DNA of 51,379 nt, taken from assembly GCA_011109175.1 (NCBI GenBank), contig RDEW01000014.1:1089661-1141039 (forward strand), given 5' to 3'. The DNA comes from Dicyema japonicum (Eukaryota; Dicyemida; Rhombozoa; Dicyemidae). Shown here one piece after another: positions 45,420 through 51,379 of this stretch. The position numbers and the translations under genes are program-made. Below the pieces are notes generated by a model. It did no database searches, was not told the origin of the DNA, and saw only the letters and a list, made by a program, of their open reading frames with translations. Numbering within the stretch: the first letter of the stretch is position 1; each line of letters opens with the position of its first letter.

Positions 45420-46735
45420 TGTCCTTAGTCGATTACCCCAACATGTTATCAGTTTCCCTTTAGCCGTCCAACCTATATTTATGTTCTATTGCCCTCAAGG
45501 GTCTTCTTGATCACGATGGTCGAAATATAGATCATCCTCACAATATTATCCCAGATTAGTATTAATTATATCACATAATCATTAATGATAATTCACTCAC
45601 ATCATATATGTAGCTTCTCTACTTTGACATGCTTTAAAGACTGTTGGGTGGTGATCCCAACTTGGATCAGTGACCATTTTCTACAATTTATACAACACAG
45701 ACATTACCATTATGCACTTTTGTTTTTGTGGTTATTCTCTTATCCACTCTAATAACATCTATGGAGTCTCATTAACTACTAGGAATTGCAGACTTAGTTT
45801 TCAGTTTTTGATTGCTTTATTAGGCATTGTCGACACAAGTGCAATTGTATTACCACTTTGTTATGCACAGATGGTTACTGCTCAACATTCTTACTTTGTT
45901 GGCAGGCGATTGACAGTTTTCTTGATAATATACTCTATATTTTAAAAATAGATGAAACCTTGAGTCAGAATTCTCTGTAATCTGAATGATTAGTTATAAC
46001 CAATGGGCATATCCAATTACGTAAACATTTACATCACTCAAACAATTGAATAAAAATAATTGGAAAAGTATTAGCTAATTTTTATTGACTAACTTATTCT
46101 AGACTATACATAGATATTATGTACATTGAGTTCATATTCTGTTGGTTATATGTTTATTGGCTCATTCTACTATTCTATAACATGAATTATCTATAGTGTT
46201 CCTCCACCACCCCTGACTTATAACCATGCCGTTCCTTTCTCAGGAGAGTTTGCAGAGGCTCTCTTACAGAATACATGGGATTTTGTAATTTCCAATGCCC
46301 ATCACTAAACTTGGTTTGGCTGCTCGCTGCGAAAGATAGTCGAAAAAAACCATCTTATGTAATTCAGTTCTAACATGGTGAGAGAATGGTAGCAACGTTA
46401 CTCCTATTTTTTTAAGATTTCCGTTTCGTGGAATTTGCTTTTCGTTTAGCATAACACACAAATCTCCAATATGTGAAACTAAGGTGGTATCCAATTATCA
46501 AATCGTCCGCTACGTCAACTACTGATTATTTCCATCAAACAGCATAAAATCATCATCACTTATAGAAAATATTTTTAGTTCATGGGTGATTTGTTATGAG
46601 AATGATTTACCATAGTGAAATGTAATTTTACATTTATAGGTTTTATCTTTCCACTTTGTATACTATGAAACTCGCAAGTCCATGATACAAAAGTCATGAT
46701 TCTGTCATCAACCAAATGCTAAATTATTCCTATTC
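45420..46735. other. Unassigned stretch
   Basis: Contains small frames without recognisable domains, including a 91-codon hydrophobic plus-strand frame (45670-45945) and a minus-strand frame (46494-46264). Composition and stops suggest degraded mobile DNA, but no motif supports a family. Confidence 0.35.
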
Positions 46736-46739
46736 TGTT

Positions 46740-47892
46740 GATGCATTGAAGAAACTATATTACGCTTCAAAGAATAGAGGGACGCCTAAACTCGTACCTG
46801 TCGGCTTATTAAAGTGGCTTCCGCAAAGGGAGATCAACGTCAGATGTTACATGGAGCCACAAATGGAGAAGTGCGACTGTTCAAAAATTTAAAATAACGA
46901 CAACCATTATGGGGATTGATATGTCAAAGGCCTTTGATTCCGTCAACAGGAACAAGCTGCTGCAAATACTGGAGCACTTCTTGGAGGGCTCAACGATTAG
47001 GATGGTCAGGACATTTGAAACGACAATTGGTACCCCTCAAAGAGATCCATTATCCCCGATTTTGTTCATTATTTATTTGGATGCAGCTCTACGAGACTTG
47101 AAGCCTCATATCGGAAAAGGAACGAGAATAATAGCATATGCGGATGACGTGGACTTTATTTCGAATAACAAAGATTGCACTTTTGGAGAAAAATGCCTGA
47201 TAAAATGGCTGAGTGGTCATTAAAAGTAAACACAAACAAAACCGAAATTACGGAGCTAAAAAGAAGCAAGGAAAGGACCGAGGAGCACTGGCGTAGATCA
47301 AAAAAATTAGGATCCCTTCTCGGTGACACCGAAGATACAAACGAAGGAAGACACTAACTAATGTCGCTTTCAACAAAATGAAGAAGACCTGGCTTCTGCA
47401 CAAAGGGCTTGACCCTAAAACTCTAATGAGAGTATACAATGCCCTAGTGAGGCCAATCCGATTATATAATGCCGGTACATGGGCATGTACAGGGCAGGAA
47501 CTCGAAAAGTTGAATTCTTTTCACAGAAATCATATCCGAGCACTCCTTTCTTCCCGAAGCTTTTTCAAATCTTATACAAGAGAACAGGAACTGAGCCAAT
47601 ATCATGTGATATTACTGATTCAAGATGGAGGCTCTTTGGACACATACTCCGACACGATATGGGGACCCCTGCCAACACAGCAATGGAGGAGTATTTTGTC
47701 TTAGAAACTTCTCGTTTCCGCGGCCGGCCGAGGACAACACTGCCGGTTATTCTAAATGAAGATCTCAGGAGGATTGGAAAGTGCCTTAAAGATGGGGATG
47801 ATGTAGATATGCTATGGAACATGGTAACGGATCTAAAAAAATGGTGGACGTTAATTAGATTAACTTTTCGTGTTGCACAGGTTTTGTCATGA
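46740..47892 (+). mobile_element. RTE-like non-LTR retrotransposon, 3' two-thirds
   Basis: Plus-strand RT and 3' domain: IDMSKAFDSVNRNKLLQILE, IGTPQRDPLSPILFIIYLDA (the usual QGDPLSP with Gly changed to Arg), IIAYADDVDFIS, then post-RT LLHKGLDPKTLMRVYNALV, RLYNAGTWACTGQELEKLN, SRWRLFGHILRHDMGTPANT and SRFRGRPRTTLPVILNEDL. Three frames are needed. The wording of the RT and C-terminal blocks matches the minus-strand element at 24130-26690, so they are one family. No endonuclease is present. Confidence 0.85.
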
Positions 47893-47899
47893 TCTTGGT

Positions 47900-48317
47900 A
47901 TCGCGTATGTGCCTATAATAATTCTTAATGTTCCCAATAAATTACTTTAATGTCTTAATTTTTTTATATTTCTCAAAATAAGATATTATAGAATAAAACC
48001 ACTCATATTGAGTGTATTACAATTTCTGAGTTTGAGAACAGTTCAAATATTAAAAGGATGCTTTCTTTACTGTAAACATCTCTTATGTTCATTGTAAAGC
48101 GCTGTTTCATAAACTGACTCTTTTTGTTTGCAATTATGTTTTGAGAGACCCTCATATGCTTGTTCTCATCATACCCGTTTATGGCGGTAGTCGGGGACAA
48201 CTATAATTATGCAAACTTGATTACATCAGACTTTCTATGCAAGTTTTCGATCACCATGGGGGATTGACATGATTTGAAGAATTTTGGGATAAAATTCATC
48301 TGTGAAATATAATATTT
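47900..48317. other. Spacer with a weak minus-strand ORF
   Basis: A 65-codon minus-strand frame (48200-48003) opens with TTG, not ATG, and includes KKSQFMKQRFTMNIRDVYS. No domain is recognised; it could be an exon or noise. The rest is AT-rich. Confidence 0.3.
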
Positions 48318-48745
48318 CCTGTTTATGAGTTTTCATTACATCTTCCAATTAAACAGATTGATTTGGATTTCACAATACACTTAAAATTGATAACTTGTTA
48401 TATGGACTCTATGATTAGAGCTATAGTAGTCTTGTGAATCTTTCCCGACAATTCTGAGAACACCAATTGTATGAATCCGACACTGCCTTCCATGGGGTTA
48501 ATGACATGAGAAATGATTACTAAGAAAAAAANCCTGTTTATGAGTTTTCATTACATCTTCCAATTAAACAGATTGATTTGGATTTCACAATAATTGATAA
48601 CTTGTTATATGGACTCTATGATTAGAGCTATAGTAGTCTTGTGAATCTTTCCCGACAATTCTGAGAACACCAATTGTATGAATCCGACATTGGCTTCCAT
48701 GGGGTTAATGACAACATGAGAAATGATTACAAGAAAAAAAATAAA
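48318..48745. repeat. 215-bp direct duplication around an N
   Basis: The block from 48318 is repeated from 48533 after a single N, with a few differences and one short indel. It is non-coding and lies downstream of UBE2G. Best read as two unmerged versions of one locus. Confidence 0.7.
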
Positions 48746-48817
48746 CTAGTCCAAATAAGTAGAAATGAAAGAGAATAACATAATAACACGTTAGAATGAA
48801 TAATATATCAACCATCA

Positions 48818-49429
48818 CTAATTAAGAGTGTCTCTCACTAAATTTTGAACTTTCTTTTTAAAAAGGACAATATCATCTCTGAAATCCTGAGCAGCCTGAA
48901 GATTAGCAGGACTCTCCGTGTTAGGTTCTAAACTTAATAATCAACCAAACCTGATAAAAGAGAAACAACAGACAACAATATACTCGATATTGACTGAGCA
49001 GCACACCAACGTTCCTGACTCTTCTCATAAAAGTTAGGATCATCCCCCGGTGGGTGAAGAATGGACACACACACTCTGCCATCCTCATAGACAACAGTAA
49101 AAATCATATATTACTGTTGGGGTGGTATATCGGCGTTATAAAACGTAGCTCAGGAGGTTCAATTGGGTACGCACTTGAAAATTTGAGTTGTGCCTTGAAT
49201 ATTCCGTCCTCATAGCACGTACCTGCTGGTCCTCTACTAAATAGAACAACTAAGATGACATTATGACGACGTTCCACATGAACAGGTTCTCGTCACTTTC
49301 TGGCTCAGCAAATATGTTTGGCACTTGTTCCTGTCGCAGTTCTACATTTATAGGTATATCATTATTTTTAATATAATATCATCAATAGTTACGCTGTAAT
49401 TCTAGAAATAAACGACGTCTAGCATGCAT
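48818..49429 (-). CDS. UBE2G: Ubiquitin-conjugating enzyme E2, UBE2G/CDC34 type
   Basis: An E2 that carries ubiquitin on its active-site Cys; this subclass serves ER-associated degradation (UBE2G) or SCF ligases (CDC34). Five exons: 49429-49393, 49341-49260, 49236-49115, 49091-48951 and 48927-48818, giving 163 residues (human UBE2G2 has 165). Markers: [19 protein letters not shown], the HPN motif, [15 protein letters not shown] with the catalytic Cys and the acidic loop insertion (about 13 residues) that defines this subclass, [20 protein letters not shown] and [13 protein letters not shown]. Introns are 51, 23, 23 and 23 nt. The third (49092-49114) ends CTGTTG; only this junction rebuilds HPNIYEDGRVC, because every AG choice breaks the frame. 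Whether the enzyme is UBE2G1, UBE2G2 or UBE2R is unclear. Confidence 0.93.
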
Positions 49430-50190
49430 CACTAAACAGATCTAGAAAGTACTAATCGACAATATATTATTCAATTTATTATTTTTGGTTAACCACATTA
49501 AATTATTTATTTTTATTAAAATTCATAAAAAAGTTAATTAAGATAGGATCACAATATCATAATTCTAATCTATTCAGACAATCTCAATATTGTCACTAAG
49601 GATCCACCATACCATACTGTATATTGACTATCTGACAATATTTTATCTGTATTGGTACCCAAATCTGAGTTTACCTTCTCTACAAGCTGTTTATTCATTG
49701 GCGATATCCACATCACATCTACGAAATGGCATCACTTTCGACAACTTAATGACGTTTACTCGTCACAGCGCGTAGGTCACGGGGCTTCATAGGTGGTATG
49801 TTTTTAAAAACATATTGCACAGAAGACCTACATCAACAGGTTTTATCTTTAAATCATTGTTTCTGGGCATCGAAAAAGCTTGTTTCGCTTGGAAATTCCT
49901 CCCTTCCTTTAAGAAGTATGTCACCTCATTCCAACGGAAAACATAAGAGGATCAATTAGTACTTTATTTTAATAATTCCAGCAGAAACAATGATCAAGGT
50001 TTCCCGATAGCGATTAGGAAAATATATGTCCTATCGTGGACAGAAGAATAAATTAATTCAGATCACTCTCAAAATCCTTCACATCCTTTTAAAAATAAGA
50101 CACCATCCAAACGAGAAATTTATTTGAGCTAATCATGGACTACTTTATTGATTGCCAGTGAGACTTTCAAAATAATTAACTCTCTTGAAC
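49430..50190. other. Upstream flank of UBE2G, no gene seen
   Basis: AT-rich immediately upstream (AATAAATTGAATAATATATT), then unassigned DNA. A 61-codon plus-strand frame at 49590 has no recognisable domain. Confidence 0.4.
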
Positions 50191-50345
50191 ATCTTGGACT
50201 AGGAGTTAGATTATTTGGAATTTTGCCCAAGATACAAGAAGCCTTTCCCTTCAATCCAGTATTCCCAAACTAACCATAGTAGAAATCTTGGCATGGGCAC
50301 TGGGATCACTTTATTTATTTGATTATTTTCTTGTGGTAAAAAATA
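50190..50345 (+). repeat. Short LINE-tail (SINE-like) copy
   Basis: Contains GCCCAAGATACAAGAAGCC, CCAGTATTCCCAAACTAACC, then GCACTGGGATCACTTTATTT and TTTTCTTGTGGT. It aligns by eye with the copies at 27110 and 37264 across about 150 bp. No target duplication was identified. Confidence 0.5.
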
Positions 50346-50430
50346 GAACTCTTAAATATTCGAAATGTCATAAAATAGGCCACTTGAAGAACAGGTTGTT
50401 TCCTCAATAGCTATCGAGAAACGCTCTCCA
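50345..50430 (+). pseudogene. Zinc-knuckle scrap
   Basis: The plus strand reads SKCHKIGHLKNRLFP, a CCHC knuckle whose last Cys is replaced by Leu. It may be a remnant of a gag-like ORF1. Too short to assign to a family. Confidence 0.3.
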
Positions 50431-50691
50431 TTCAATAAATCAAAAAACCTAATGCTTCCGAAATTGTAATCGAATTAGGGAGAAACAATTTAATCGCTGA
50501 GGTGCTGGAGAGCTATCCAGGAGTGCTATACTGAATCTACAAATTGTTAAAAATAGAAGGCGATTGAGTACAAGTGTCTAAGATCACAATTGGTTTTACT
50601 TTTCCTTAACTTGATTACCATTGTTTATTGTTGAGTTCTCTATGAGGGAAACAAATATATTTTTTAATATTATTCGACAATTAATGAAGTA

Positions 50692-50895
50692 CTAAACGTT
50701 ACTATTTGAACGATTAAACTTTGATATAAAATCAAATTTAAGCATCGCCAAGTTTTCTATATATAATAAATATATACTCTTTTCGTCCTCTATTTTATTG
50801 CTTAAAATAGTTGTGTTTTCTAATATAACGTTCAATTTTTCAAGACATTCTCTAAAATCAGCATTTAAAGTCGACACATCCACCATATTAAACAT
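50692..50895 (-). CDS. Hypothetical small helical protein
   Basis: A 67-codon frame from a true ATG (50895; a second in-frame ATG follows three codons later) to a stop at 50692, with no intron needed. The sequence is mostly helical in character (ADFRECLEKLNVILENTTIL and DEKSIYLLYIENLAMLKF) with heptad-like spacing of Leu and Ile, so it could be a coiled-coil subunit of a larger complex. I do not recognise the family. The start codon region lies at the edge of the duplicated block 50890-51166, and its codon use is like the neighbouring host genes. It may be the last exon of a longer gene. Confidence 0.45.
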   Translation of the reverse strand: MFNMVDVSTLNADFRECLEKLNVILENTTILSNKIEDEKSIYLLYIENLAMLKFDFISKFNRSNSNV

Positions 50896-51166
50896 TAATA
50901 TATTTTTTTAATTAAAATTAAATTCATTGTAATGATATTTAAATTAACTATGATTAGGCTAATGCTGCACGGGTGAGATTATAATAATAATACGCATGTT
51001 GCTTACAATCATAGACTAAACTAATATNAAACATTAATATATTTTTTTAATTAAAATTAAATTCATTGTAATGATATTTAAATTAACTATGATTAGGCTA
51101 ATGCTGCACGGGTGAGATTATAATAATAATACGCATGTTGCTTACAATCATAGACTAAACTAATAT
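50890..51166. repeat. 138-bp direct duplication around the N at 51028
   Basis: The sequence from 50890 is repeated from 51029, essentially unchanged. It contains the true end of the partial gene on the right (stop at 51093), so an extra copy of that end sits at about 50955. Best explained as an unmerged overlap between contigs. Confidence 0.8.
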
Positions 51167-51379
51167 ATCCTTCCTCCTTACGGGGATCTTTACCAGCCAT
51201 CCAAATGACTTCTACGTCCTCCTCAGACTGTGGGTCCGCCGCTTCGCATATGTAATAATTTCCCCGTTCTTCCAGTATCTCAACACGTAAAAGATTTCGC
51301 TAGTTGGTGTCTTGACTTTGACTCCATTTTTGTGCTCAACAATAACACTTTCTAATGTTTTTCATAAAACCACCGATTG
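51093..51379 (-). CDS. 3' end of an unrecognised host gene
   Basis: Runs off the right edge. Exons 51379-51374, 51351-51323 and 51299-51093 are joined by GT-AG introns of 22 nt (51352-51373) and 23 nt (51300-51322). Together they give a C-terminus containing SVIVEHKNG, then RNLLRVEILEERGNYYICEA, EDVEVIWMAGKDPRKEEGYI and a Tyr-rich end (QHAYYYYNLTRAALA). The acidic, beta-like stretch with spaced aromatic residues does not match a family I can name. The intron size and coherent frame make it a real gene. Confidence 0.65.

Noticed and set aside
45670-45945. Hydrophobic 91-codon plus-strand frame with IVDTSA, resembling a retroviral-type protease motif
   Set aside because: The motif is short, the flanks do not fit a protease, and no other LTR-element domain is adjacent.
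46264-46494. 76-codon minus-strand frame as a host gene
   Set aside because: No recognisable domain, no intron-exon pattern like the host genes, and it is surrounded by degraded mobile DNA.
1-51379. CRISPR arrays, bacterial operons, Shine-Dalgarno sites or rho-independent terminators
   Set aside because: Spliceosomal introns, animal gene families and LINEs show this is eukaryotic nuclear DNA; no regularly spaced repeats were found.

Overview
This is an AT-rich eukaryotic nuclear scaffold. It holds eight recognisable or credible animal-type host genes (plus the 3' end of a ninth) in a thick background of decayed transposable elements. Seven host genes can be named from conserved motifs: puromycin-sensitive aminopeptidase (6.4-9.3 kb), ARS2/SRRT (21.5-23.2 kb), ENY2 (27.3-27.6 kb), the sterol isomerase EBP (36.4-37.1 kb), a PDE1-like cyclic-nucleotide phosphodiesterase (37.6-39.3 kb), an EB1/MAPRE microtubule plus-end protein (43.1-44.0 kb) and a UBE2G/CDC34-type ubiquitin-conjugating enzyme (48.8-49.4 kb). 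A 67-codon hypothetical gene (50.7 kb) and the 3' end of an unrecognised gene (51.1 kb to the edge) follow. All nine lie on the minus strand.

The genes are cut by extremely short spliceosomal introns. Reading each gene against the conserved protein gives introns of 20-26 nt almost everywhere, with one of 51 nt. This fits a dicyemid mesozoan (Dicyema-like) or a similarly reduced orthonectid; the assignment is inferred from intron size and animal gene families, not proven. Removing these introns restores open frames whose lengths are divisible by three in SRRT, ENY2, EBP, MAPRE and UBE2G. Two 23-nt introns (in UBE2G and MAPRE) appear to end in TG rather than AG.

Layout. 0-4.2 kb: a fragment of non-LTR pol, then an Ingi/CR1-like LINE on the minus strand whose endonuclease ORF begins with a 2A-like DVEPNPGP motif. 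4.3-5.4 kb: FLYWCH/MULE transposase remnant. 6.4-9.3 kb: aminopeptidase. 9.4-19.6 kb: LINE graveyard holding a hAT element (13197-15743, with an 8-bp target duplication) nested in a LINE. 19.6-20.5 kb: tRNA-derived SINE and pogo-like transposase. 21.5-23.2 kb: SRRT. 23.3-29.8 kb: RLE-type and RTE-like LINE fragments around ENY2. 29.8-32.4 kb: second 2A-bearing LINE. 32.4-33.6 kb: Ginger/KRBA2-like integrase. 34.1-36.2 kb: LINE with CCHC ORF1 and endonuclease. 36.4-39.3 kb: EBP and PDE1, separated by a short retroposed sequence with target duplication. 40-48 kb: RLE, RTE and possible LTR debris around the MAPRE gene. 48.8-51.4 kb: the last host genes.

Many LINE copies share one 3'-terminal module (GGGATCAC ... 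GTGATCTTGGGGTTAATAA). The scaffold also carries at least fifteen local direct duplications of 70-216 bp, eight of them split by a single N. These are most simply unmerged contig or haplotype overlaps; they disrupt several ORFs and should not be read as biology. The host genes are ordinary housekeeping genes with no operon-like logic. The unusual signals are the tiny introns with TG acceptors and the 2A-carrying LINEs.
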